From contig CANPOY010000008.1 in NCBI GenBank assembly GCA_947575805.1, forward strand, positions 1 through 64,000: a stretch of DNA of 64,000 nt. The letters run 5' to 3'. Shown piece by piece: positions 1 to 7,440 of this stretch (its first letter is position 1; every line of letters begins with the position of its first letter). The position numbers and the translations under genes were made by a program. The notes below the pieces were generated by a model, which was given only the letters and a program-made list of their open reading frames with translations, had not been told where the DNA came from and made no database searches. This DNA comes from an uncultured Lachnospiraceae bacterium (lineage in GTDB: Bacteria > Bacillota > Clostridia > Lachnospirales > Lachnospiraceae).

Positions 1-53
1 AAGGCCCCGGTCTGCAACACCGTTATCCGCCGGTTCAAATCCGGCTCGCACCT
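1..53 (+). tRNA. tRNA-Cys (GCA), 3' part
   Basis: The window opens inside a tRNA. The anticodon stem-loop at about 7-21 has loop CTGCAAC with anticodon GCA. The T arm is GCCGG-TTCAAAT-CCGGC (29-45), followed by the acceptor 3' strand TCGCACC (46-52) and discriminator T53, the usual discriminator base of tRNA-Cys. CCA is not encoded. The 5' acceptor and D arm lie outside the window. Confidence 0.9.
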
Positions 54-56
54 CTG

Positions 57-95
57 AAACCCCCAGAAGCAGTTTGCTCTTGGGGGTTTGTGTTT
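57..95 (+). terminator. rho-independent terminator after tRNA-Cys
   Basis: AAACCCCCA (57-65) pairs with TGGGGGTTT (81-89), followed by a T-rich tail. It ends the tRNA transcript and also lies just past the stop of the convergent sirtuin gene, so it may serve both directions. Confidence 0.75.
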
Positions 96-122
96 TGCAG
101 ACAGGCGAAAGTGATGCCGGTA

Positions 123-851
123 TTATATCTGAGAGAATACCTCTCCGATCGGAGCCTGGATCAGCAGATCCGCATGGCTGTCCCTGGGGGTGGAAGCCTT
201 GTTGATAACCACCAGCTTATCGCCCCTGAAATAATCGATCAGTCCCGCGGCGGGATATACTGCCAGGGATGTACCGCCTATGACCAGTACCTGTGCCTCC
301 CGGATGTAGTGTATGGCTTCACTGATCGTCTTCTGATCCAGTCCTTCTTCATAGAGAACCACGTCCGGTTTGACGGGGCCGCCGCACGTTTCGCACTTGG
401 GAACACCCTCAGAGCGGAGAACATATTGCATATCGTGGAATTGCCCGCAGTGTTCGCAGTAATTTCTGAGCACGGAGCCGTGCAGCTCCAGAACCACCTT
501 GCTTCCGGCAGCCTGATGGAGGCCGTCGATATTCTGGGTGATCACTGCCCTTACCTTCCCCTGCTGTTCCAGTTCGGCCAGCCTGATATGCGCCGCGTTT
601 GGGAGGGCATTCGTAAAAAGCATTTTATTCCGGTAAAAACGATAGAATTCTGCCGGTTTCTGCCGATAGAAGGTATGGCTCAGGATAGTTTCCGGCGGAT
701 AATCATATTGCTGGTTGTAAAGCCCGTCCACACTTCTGAAATCCGGTATGCCGCTTTCGGTGGAAACGCCGGCTCCTCCAAAAAAGACGATATTGTCATA
801 TTTTTGCACGATGCTTTTCAGCTCATTAACTGCATCCTGATAATTCTGCAT
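123..851 (-). CDS. cobB: NAD-dependent protein deacylase, sirtuin (CobB/Sir2 family)
   Basis: Sirtuins remove acyl groups from lysines using NAD+, giving nicotinamide and O-acyl-ADP-ribose in the cytoplasm. The 242-aa product has the family motifs in order: GAGVSTESGIPDFRS (NAD-binding loop), TQNIDGLH, the catalytic His in ELHGS, and two zinc-binding Cys pairs (CEHC and CETC). Length is normal for a bacterial sirtuin. The frame is open to 878, but the start at 851 is chosen because AAAGGAGG lies about 9 nt upstream of that ATG, inside the would-be extension. The gene is a single transcription unit between the tRNA terminator and a divergent membrane-protein gene. Which acyl group it removes cannot be read from the sequence. 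Confidence 0.93.
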   Translation of the reverse strand: MQNYQDAVNELKSIVQKYDNIVFFGGAGVSTESGIPDFRSVDGLYNQQYDYPPETILSHTFYRQKPAEFYRFYRNKMLFTNALPNAAHIRLAELEQQGKVRAVITQNIDGLHQAAGSKVVLELHGSVLRNYCEHCGQFHDMQYVLRSEGVPKCETCGGPVKPDVVLYEEGLDQKTISEAIHYIREAQVLVIGGTSLAVYPAAGLIDYFRGDKLVVINKASTPRDSHADLLIQAPIGEVFSQI

Positions 852-920
852 AATATAAATACCTCCTTTATACTGCAAATGTCTTCTGCGGAGCTAATTA
901 CTTTTCCATACATCAGATAC

Positions 921-949
921 ATTGTACCACATTTTCACATGATTGTTAG
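921..949 (-). promoter_or_regulatory. sigma-A type promoter for the sirtuin gene
   Basis: Read on the minus strand: -35 CTAACA (944-949), 17-nt spacer ending in TGG, and -10 TACAAT (921-926). The TG upstream of the -10 makes it an extended -10 promoter. The transcript would have a leader of about 65 nt before the AAAGGAGG site. Confidence 0.45.
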
Positions 950-990
950 GAAAAAATCAGAAAATCTTAAGAAAACACGGTGCAGCAGCT

Positions 991-1020
991 ATTGAGGGAC
1001 AGGCGGGATTTATGGTAAAA
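991..1020 (+). promoter_or_regulatory. extended -10 promoter in front of the DUF218 gene
   Basis: TTGAGG (991-996), 18-nt spacer ending in TGG, TAAAAT (1015-1020). Transcription would begin near 1027, directly at the annotated ATG at 1028. The message would therefore be leaderless, or translation starts further downstream. Confidence 0.5.
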
Positions 1021-1027
1021 TGAGCTT

Positions 1028-1861
1028 ATGAAAAAGACAAAAGAAAGCTTAATTCCTTTTGAAAAGAGCAAAAGGGTTATTTATCTGAATGAGAGAGGGA
1101 AGGCGAGAAGGTCTATCTCAATGGGAGCCGTTATTTTCGGAGTATTGGGAATACTCTGTATATTGTATTGTATTGCAATCGGGCTGAACGGGTTCGGAAC
1201 TAAATTTTTTCTGATCTGGGGTGTCATGGGGGCGTTATTTTTGCTGCTGGGCTTCCTGCTGACACGCAGAAGGTTCGTCAAGGCCCTGCCGGGATGGCTG
1301 AAGGTCACGGCGACGGTGGCTTTCTGTGTGGGGCTGATCGTGTTTGTGGTGGTGGAAGGCCTGATTCTTTCACGGTTTCACGGAAACGCCCGTCCGGGAG
1401 CGGATTATCTGCTGGTGCTGGGAGCCCAGTGGAAGGCCTCCGGCCCCAGCAATGTACTGCGGAAGCGGCTTGACAGGGCGCTGGAGTATCTGGGGGAGAA
1501 TCCCGATACCATCGTGATCGTTTCCGGCGGCCAGGGACCGGATGAAATCATATCCGAGGCGGAAGGAATGCGGCAGTACCTGATAGACGCAGGCGTCGGG
1601 GAAGAAAGGATTCTGATGGAAGACCGGTCTACGAGCACCCGCGAGAACCTTGCTTTCAGCGCGGAACTCTTTGACAGCAAGAACGGCAGGACAGTGATCG
1701 TGACCAATAATTTCCACGTGTTCCGGGCGCTGGGAATCGCAGAAAAGCAGGGCTACCGGGCGGAAGGGCTGGCAGCCGGCTCTGTGGCATGGATGGTGCC
1801 GAATAATTTGTTGAGGGAGTTTTTCGGAGTGGTAAAGGATTTTCTGGTTGGAAATCTATAG
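1028..1861 (+). CDS. YdcF/SanA-type DUF218 membrane protein
   Basis: A 277-aa protein with three hydrophobic segments near residues 32-53, 56-76 and 89-112, then a soluble DUF218 domain from about residue 120. Family landmarks are LLVLGA at the start of the domain, a GGQG turn, and a conserved Glu/Arg/Asn region (SEAEGM, ST-TRENL). DUF218 proteins such as SanA, ElyC and YdcF are linked to envelope integrity; their reaction is unknown. The ATG has no ribosome site and sits where transcription should begin, so it may be leaderless; the other option is an ATG near 1121 with AAGG about 10 nt upstream. It overlaps no neighbour and is probably co-transcribed with the DUF951 gene. Confidence 0.85.
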   Translation: MKKTKESLIPFEKSKRVIYLNERGKARRSISMGAVIFGVLGILCILYCIAIGLNGFGTKFFLIWGVMGALFLLLGFLLTRRRFVKALPGWLKVTATVAFCVGLIVFVVVEGLILSRFHGNARPGADYLLVLGAQWKASGPSNVLRKRLDRALEYLGENPDTIVIVSGGQGPDEIISEAEGMRQYLIDAGVGEERILMEDRSTSTRENLAFSAELFDSKNGRTVIVTNNFHVFRALGIAEKQGYRAEGLAAGSVAWMVPNNLLREFFGVVKDFLVGNL

Positions 1862-1880
1862 TCAGGGAATGAGAGGAATT

Positions 1881-2054
1881 ATGGAAATCAATATCGGAGA
1901 CATATTAAAATTAAAAAAACAGCATCCCTGTGGCAGCAGGGAGTGGGAAGTGCTTCGGGCGGGAGCGGACTTCAGGATCAAATGCAGGGGCTGCGGGCAC
2001 CAGGTCATGATAGCCAGAAGGCTGCTGGAAAAAAGCATTAAGGAAATTATATGA
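1881..2054 (+). CDS. DUF951 family small protein
   Basis: A 57-aa protein matching the DUF951 pattern: an N-terminal GDI-LK-KHPCGS segment followed by W-V-R-GADFR-KC-GCGH. The Cys residues look like a small metal site, but function is unknown. DUF951 proteins are common in Firmicutes and often lie near translation or chromosome-maintenance genes. The frame extends back to 1848, but the start at 1881 matches the family N-terminus and has GAGAGGAATT directly upstream. It lies 20 nt after the DUF218 gene and just before the flgM promoter. Confidence 0.85.
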   Translation: MEINIGDILKLKKQHPCGSREWEVLRAGADFRIKCRGCGHQVMIARRLLEKSIKEII

Positions 2055-2062
2055 GTTTGGGC

Positions 2063-2089
2063 TAAAGTATTTTTCTCCTTTGCCGATAA
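2063..2089 (+). promoter_or_regulatory. sigma-28 (SigD/FliA) promoter of the flgM operon
   Basis: TAAA (2063-2066), exactly 15 nt, then GCCGATAA (2082-2089): the full flagellar sigma-28 consensus. It lies 35 nt before the flgM start, so the anti-sigma gene and the hook-filament genes behind it are themselves sigma-28 targets. Confidence 0.9.
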
Positions 2090-2123
2090 TCATTATAGAA
2101 ATCAGCAAAAGGAGGTAACCCCG

Positions 2124-2402
2124 ATGCGTATTGAAGCATATAATCAGGTACAGCAGGTGTACCAGAGCAAGAAAGTAAATCAGACACAGAAGGCCGGTAC
2201 GGCATCCCATTCGGATCAGGTGCAGATCAGCAGCTTCGGCAAAGATATTCAGACTGCTAAGGCGGCGCTGGCAGGATGCCCTGATGTCAGAGAAGAGAGA
2301 ATAGCTTCTATCAGGGAACAGATCCGAAACGGATCATATCGTGTGGATAATGCGTCTTTCGCAGAGAAACTGATCAGCAAGAAGTATGAGGAAATGAGGT
2401 AG
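2124..2402 (+). CDS. flgM: anti-sigma-28 factor FlgM
   Basis: FlgM binds sigma-28 and keeps it inactive until the hook is finished and FlgM is exported. The 92-aa product has a polar, probably disordered N-terminus, then a motif like QVQISSFGKDI and the C-terminal sigma-binding helices (ERIASIREQIRNGSY, FAEKLI). This layout and size are typical of Firmicute FlgM. Start ATG follows AAAGGAGGTAA. It is the first gene behind a perfect sigma-28 promoter and is followed 8 nt later by flgN, the Bacillus-type order. Confidence 0.9.
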   Translation: MRIEAYNQVQQVYQSKKVNQTQKAGTASHSDQVQISSFGKDIQTAKAALAGCPDVREERIASIREQIRNGSYRVDNASFAEKLISKKYEEMR

Positions 2403-2410
2403 GAAGTCCC

Positions 2411-2929
2411 GTGGCCAGTTTGATGGAGAACCTGATAGAGGTACTAGAACAGGAAAGCAAGGAATACGAGGGACTTCTGAGTCTGTCTCAGAGAAAAACG
2501 CCGATTATCGTAAGCGGTAATCTGGAAGAATTAAAGAAAATCACGGATGATGAACAGGAATCGGTAAGCAGGATCAGCCACCTGGAAAAGCAGAGGACTG
2601 AGATTACTGCAGATATCGCCAATGTGCTCAACAAGGATGTTGCAAGTTTAAAGCTCGCGAATCTGATCGAAATGATGGCTGTCAGGCCTGCGGAACAGCA
2701 GAAGCTGGAGGAATCTCACGACAGGTTGCGGAGCGCGGTGCGCGAATTGCGACGGATCAATGAACAAAACAAAGAACTGCTGGCAGGTGCGCTGGAAATG
2801 GTGGAGTTTGAGGTGAGCCTGTTACAGGCCTCCAATGCGGTGCCGACTACGGCGAATTACACCAGGGATGCGTATAACGCAGGAAATACCATGGGTGTTG
2901 CCAATGGAAGGTTCGATGCCAAGCAGTAG
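2411..2929 (+). CDS. flgN: flagellar export chaperone FlgN
   Basis: FlgN escorts the hook-filament junction proteins FlgK and FlgL to the flagellar export gate. The 172-aa product is almost entirely helical and coiled-coil-like, rich in Glu, Lys and Gln, with a polar tail ending near FDAKQ, as expected for the family. It uses a GTG start at 2411 with AGGAAG upstream; an internal ATG four codons on is the alternative. It sits between flgM and the two flgK-type genes that would be its clients. Confidence 0.85.
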   Translation: MASLMENLIEVLEQESKEYEGLLSLSQRKTPIIVSGNLEELKKITDDEQESVSRISHLEKQRTEITADIANVLNKDVASLKLANLIEMMAVRPAEQQKLEESHDRLRSAVRELRRINEQNKELLAGALEMVEFEVSLLQASNAVPTTANYTRDAYNAGNTMGVANGRFDAKQ

Positions 2930-2943
2930 CAGAGGTGATACTT

Positions 2944-4806
2944 ATGCCATTAATGGGAAACCTGTATATCGGAGCATCCGGATTACAGAACAGTCAAAAT
3001 GCGCTGAACACAACAGCGCATAATCTTTCTAATATAGATACTGTCGGCTATACAAGGCAGCAGGTGCAGCTGGGCACCAGGAATTATGTTACGCTGGCGG
3101 TGAACCCAAAGGCTGTGAATAACAAGCAGACCGGTCTGGGTGTCGAATATTCCCGAGTAAAACATATCAGAGATTACTTTTTGGATAAAACATACCGCAG
3201 AGAATCAGGACGCAGTATGTTTTATGAGGTGAACACAGAAGTCTTGGAGGAGGTGGAAAGTCAGCTGGGTGAAATGAACGGCGAGGCATTCCAGACTACG
3301 ATCGAAGACTTCTGGACATCTATTCAGGAGCTGGCGAAGGATCCTGCAAGCTCTGTGACCCAGGGGCTGCTGGTGCAGAAGGCTTCCGAGCTGGTGAAGA
3401 GGGCTTCTGTGGTCTATGAAGGGCTTTCTTCCTATCAGGACAATCTCAATGTCCAGATTGGGAAGCAGGTGGAGAAGATCAATAAATACGGAAGGCAGAT
3501 TCTGGATCTGAACGACAGGATCAAGGCGATAGAAGCAGGCGGCATCGAGCAGGCCAACGATCTGCGGGACGCAAGGGATCAGCTTTTAGACGAACTTGCC
3601 GGAATGTGCAATATGTCTTTTAAAGAGGATATGTACGGAGCTGTTTCCGTTCAAATAGAGGGCGTTGATTTTATAAAGGACGGGACCTGTTATCCCATGG
3701 AGCTGGATATAGATCCGGGAACAGGGTTTTACACGCCGTTTTGGCCGTATAATGCGTCATACCGCATTTTGGAAGACGGCACCAGAGAATATAATATTGA
3801 CGGCGCAGAGGTTTTTGATTTAGACAGAGAGATCTCATCGGATCTGAACACGGATATAGGAGGCCTGAAGGCCATGCTTCTTGCCAGAGGCGACCATCGG
3901 GCTAATTATACAGACGTTGATGTGAATTCCTGCAATCTGAATAAGCTGAATACACTGAAGCTGGAGGATGTGGAGGAGTATCTTAAGAATCCTGATAAGT
4001 ACGGGACGAAATACTACAACAGCGATATATCCCAGTCGGTGCTGATGAATGTGCAGGCGGAGTTTGATCAGCTGATCCATAGCATCGTGACGAAGATAAA
4101 CGGAATACTGGCGGATGCGGCAGGCGTGAAGACGGGCGACATTACCTATACGGATGAAAACGGTAACGCCGTTACTTTAACGGGGGCCAGATATGCGGAT
4201 GTAAACTCCGAAGGTTACATGAGAGGAAAGGACGGCAGTCCCATACAGCTTTTCGAAAAGATTACCACCGATGGTTATCGCAAGGTAAGCGGAACGGTCA
4301 GCTATACCGACGAAGCAGGCATTACTCAGACAGTTACCGGTGATTTCTGGGTCTATGAGGAAGAAAACGGAATGGGGGCGGAAAGCCTTTACTCAATTAA
4401 CAATCTGCAGATTAACCAGGAGCTGATGCAGGAGCCGGCTATGCTGGGCTTCCGGCTGAAGGACGGGTCAGAGGATACTAAGACTGCCGAGGCGCTGAAG
4501 GAAGCGTTTACGGAAGAGGTATACCATCTGAATCCCAACGTGAAAAAGACTACCACTTTTATAGATTATTATACGGATCTGGTCAACCAGGTAGGCAATA
4601 CCGGAAAGGTCAACCGCAGTATCTACCTGAATCAGGAGTCCACGGTAGAGGGCATTGAGAGCGCAAGGCAGCAGGTCGTGGGGGTGTCCTCGGACGAGGA
4701 GCTGTCCAATATGATCAAGTTTCAGAATGCTTACAACGCTGCCAGCCGCTATATCAATGTGGTCAGTGAGATGCTGGAGCATATTATTAATACATTGGGA
4801 ATGTAG
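2944..4806 (+). CDS. flgK: flagellar hook-associated protein FlgK, copy 1 (HAP1)
   Basis: HAP1 forms the junction between hook and filament outside the cell. The 620-aa product has the N-terminal rod/hook helix of this family (GNLYIGASGLQNSQNALNTT, then HNLSNIDTVGYTRQ) and the matching C-terminal helix ending in SNMIKFQNAYNAASRYINVV. Both ends are needed for polymerisation. The variable middle (about 250-520) is an exported surface domain. The frame is open from a GTG at 2935, but ATG 2944 is chosen because AGAGGTG lies 6-7 nt before it. It is followed 24 nt later by a second, larger flgK-like gene, which is unusual. Confidence 0.9.
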   Translation: MPLMGNLYIGASGLQNSQNALNTTAHNLSNIDTVGYTRQQVQLGTRNYVTLAVNPKAVNNKQTGLGVEYSRVKHIRDYFLDKTYRRESGRSMFYEVNTEVLEEVESQLGEMNGEAFQTTIEDFWTSIQELAKDPASSVTQGLLVQKASELVKRASVVYEGLSSYQDNLNVQIGKQVEKINKYGRQILDLNDRIKAIEAGGIEQANDLRDARDQLLDELAGMCNMSFKEDMYGAVSVQIEGVDFIKDGTCYPMELDIDPGTGFYTPFWPYNASYRILEDGTREYNIDGAEVFDLDREISSDLNTDIGGLKAMLLARGDHRANYTDVDVNSCNLNKLNTLKLEDVEEYLKNPDKYGTKYYNSDISQSVLMNVQAEFDQLIHSIVTKINGILADAAGVKTGDITYTDENGNAVTLTGARYADVNSEGYMRGKDGSPIQLFEKITTDGYRKVSGTVSYTDEAGITQTVTGDFWVYEEENGMGAESLYSINNLQINQELMQEPAMLGFRLKDGSEDTKTAEALKEAFTEEVYHLNPNVKKTTTFIDYYTDLVNQVGNTGKVNRSIYLNQESTVEGIESARQQVVGVSSDEELSNMIKFQNAYNAASRYINVVSEMLEHIINTLGM

Positions 4807-4830
4807 TATGAGTTCAAAAGGAGAGTAACG

Positions 4831-7422
4831 ATGCCTTCACAGTTTTTCGGATTAAATATTGCATATACGGGTCTGCTGGCAAGCAACGCGGCGATGAATA
4901 CTACCGCTAATAATATTGCCAATGTGCAGACAGAGGGCTACAGCAGGCAGAGGGTGCTTCAGCAGGCGTCAAATGCCCTGAGAGTGTTCCAGACATACGG
5001 TTGTGCAGGCGCAGGCGTGGAGACCTTGGCGATCGAGCGTGTCAGGGATGAATTTTATGACGGAAGATATTGGGACAACAATGCGCGGGTGGGCGAATAC
5101 GGCCAGAAGCAGTATTATATGCAGCAGATAGAGACCTATCTTGATGATAACGGCAAAAATGCAGGATTTAAGACGGTTTTTGACCAGTTTATGATCACGG
5201 GAATACAGGAGCTGCTGAAGAATCCCAATGATCCTACCACCAAGACACAGTTCATGGGCTATGCGTCGGCGCTGACCGAGTACTTTAACGGTGTAGCCGG
5301 GAATATGGAAAAGCTGCAGAAGGATGTGAACCAGGAAATTAAGCTGAAGGTGGATGAGATCAATTCCCTGGCGGGAGAGATCGCCAACCTGAATAAGCAG
5401 ATCAATACCATTGAGCTTTCCGGAAGCAGAGCTAATGAGCTGCGTGACAGAAGGACGCTGCTGTTGGATCAGCTTTCTGAGATCGTAGATGTGGATGTTC
5501 AGGAAATTCCCATAAAGGACAGCAATAATCCGGAGCGGGAAACGGGAGCGTTTCGTTGTATCGTCAGGATTGCCGGAGGGCAGACACTGGTGGACGGCAA
5601 CGAGTATAACGGTCTGGAATGTGTTGCCAGGGAAAAGTATGAAAAGGTAAATCAGACGGACATCGACGGACTGTATGATGTTTACTGGAAGGACGGCCAG
5701 AAATTCAACCTTTACAATGCTGCTATGGGCGGGGCTCTGAAAGGCCTTGTGGAGATGCGGGACGGTAATAACGGCGAGAATTTCACGGGTACCGTGACCA
5801 ATACGGGAACTGACAAGGACGGCAAGGATACCGTAACCATCGAAGTAGGCCGGGCATATCTGCAGGATCTGAATAAGTGTAATCTGTCGAACTCCGGCGG
5901 CATTATCAATCTGGGGAATCAGGAATTCTATTATGATTCCTGGAGCTACCATGTGGAGCTGAACGATCAGGGGGAGGAGGTATACAGTTATACCTTTACT
6001 CTCTCCGACGATCATGAGAAGAATCCCAAGAGGGTAACCAACGACAGAGAGGGAAAGGTGGCCAGTATCGGCACCAGCCTGAACTATCAGGGTATTCCCT
6101 ACTATATGAGCCAGATGAATGAATGGGTGAGGACTTTTGCCCAGAAATTCAATGATATAGTGACCTCCGGTTATGACTCTTACGGCGAGCAGGGCATTAA
6201 GATGTTTACCGGCAACATGGCCACCGACGATGCCCAGTATGATTTCCCGGAGGGGACCAGGTATGACTTGTTTGTACAGGGGCAGAAGCTCCTGCAGCAG
6301 GCGTATGCTCAGGCGCCGGAGACCATGGTGCTTGAGACGGCGGCGAAGTCGATCTATGAAGCCGCTATAGCGGATCCGGCATTTCAGGCTGCCGTGGATG
6401 CTGCTAAGGCTGCAAAGGTTACGACAAAGACGTCGGCAAAAATTTCCGAGAAGATAGCCCGGGAAATGGCAAAGCCGGATATTCAAAAGGAAATAGCTGA
6501 CAGAACGGCGGCGTATAAAAAGGCTAATCCTGACGTAAGCCAGGAATTTGCCGAGCGGACTGTCAAGGCAGAAATCGAAGAGGAATTCAAAAACGGCACG
6601 GGTGGAAAGACGGCAGTCACCCTGGACGCAGCTGAAACGGCAGACATAGAGGCGGCAGCGGATAAGGAAGCCCGGGCCGAGGTGGAGAGCAAGTATAAGG
6701 CGGATGCCCTTGCTCAGGCAGAAAAGGATCTCAAGGATCAGGGCAAATGGGATGCTGCCATTGCGGACGCCAAGAAAGCAATACTGGACGGGACGCCTGA
6801 AGGAAAAGCTGCCCTGGAACAGGCCAAGGCAGAGATTGCAAAGAAGAACGGACTTCCCGTGTCGGCGTTAAATATGGTAGATAAGCTGGTGCAGGAGAGA
6901 AGGGCGGAGATAAAAGCCGAAAATCCTGCGGCCACTGACGAATATATTCTGGAAGAAGCTCTCAAAACCGTGAAGCTTACCGTAAATGTAGCGGATGACA
7001 GCTACTATCAGCTCACGGCTATGAATTTCAGTATTGTGGCGGCTATGGAGCGGGATCCCGGCCGTCTGGCCAACAGATATGATAAGGCAGACGGTGTGGA
7101 GCAGAGTGACCTGCTGAATGATCTGAAGGACCTTGCCACCGACAAGGAAAAAATGAGCTTCAGGGGATGTTCTGCATCCGAGTTTTTGCAGTGTGTGCTT
7201 TCGGATGTGGCATTGAACGCCCAGCGGGCCAACACTTTCAGTCAGAACTTCCGGGACATTGCGGGGACAATCGATATGCAGAGAATCTCCATTTCCGGTG
7301 TGGACGAAGATGAGGAGGCAGTTAACCTTGTAAGATATCAGAATGGATATAATCTTGCATCCAAGATGATTCAGACCCTGACGGAAATGTATGACAGACT
7401 GATTCTGGAGACAGGGGTTTAA
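4831..7422 (+). CDS. second FlgK-type hook-associated protein with large helical insertion
   Basis: An 863-aa paralogue of FlgK. The N-terminus (FGLNIAYTGLLASNAAMNTT, ANNIANVQTEGYSRQ) and C-terminus (EAVNLVRYQNGYNLASKMIQ) are clearly HAP1-like. Residues about 490-718 hold an insertion very rich in Ala, Lys and Glu with few hydrophobic residues, predicted to be long alpha-helix. This insertion accounts for most of the extra length over copy 1 (620 aa). Start ATG follows AAAGGAGAGTAACG. It lies in one operon with copy 1 and flgL. It may be a second junction ring or a decorated HAP1; the two cannot be told apart here. No frameshift is seen, so the gene looks functional. Confidence 0.88.
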   Translation: MPSQFFGLNIAYTGLLASNAAMNTTANNIANVQTEGYSRQRVLQQASNALRVFQTYGCAGAGVETLAIERVRDEFYDGRYWDNNARVGEYGQKQYYMQQIETYLDDNGKNAGFKTVFDQFMITGIQELLKNPNDPTTKTQFMGYASALTEYFNGVAGNMEKLQKDVNQEIKLKVDEINSLAGEIANLNKQINTIELSGSRANELRDRRTLLLDQLSEIVDVDVQEIPIKDSNNPERETGAFRCIVRIAGGQTLVDGNEYNGLECVAREKYEKVNQTDIDGLYDVYWKDGQKFNLYNAAMGGALKGLVEMRDGNNGENFTGTVTNTGTDKDGKDTVTIEVGRAYLQDLNKCNLSNSGGIINLGNQEFYYDSWSYHVELNDQGEEVYSYTFTLSDDHEKNPKRVTNDREGKVASIGTSLNYQGIPYYMSQMNEWVRTFAQKFNDIVTSGYDSYGEQGIKMFTGNMATDDAQYDFPEGTRYDLFVQGQKLLQQAYAQAPETMVLETAAKSIYEAAIADPAFQAAVDAAKAAKVTTKTSAKISEKIAREMAKPDIQKEIADRTAAYKKANPDVSQEFAERTVKAEIEEEFKNGTGGKTAVTLDAAETADIEAAADKEARAEVESKYKADALAQAEKDLKDQGKWDAAIADAKKAILDGTPEGKAALEQAKAEIAKKNGLPVSALNMVDKLVQERRAEIKAENPAATDEYILEEALKTVKLTVNVADDSYYQLTAMNFSIVAAMERDPGRLANRYDKADGVEQSDLLNDLKDLATDKEKMSFRGCSASEFLQCVLSDVALNAQRANTFSQNFRDIAGTIDMQRISISGVDEDEEAVNLVRYQNGYNLASKMIQTLTEMYDRLILETGV

Positions 7423-7440
7423 GCAAAAAGGGAGAGTTAT

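Noticed and set aside
90..995. 301-codon plus-strand open frame across the sirtuin gene
   Set aside because: The minus strand carries all sirtuin motifs and a ribosome site; the plus frame has no family features and crosses the terminator and promoter.
4969..6486. Long minus-strand open frame (505 codons) opposite the second flgK gene
   Set aside because: It is the mirror of a highly expressed-looking gene with strong codon bias; its translation is Leu/Ile/His-rich with no domain or ribosome site.
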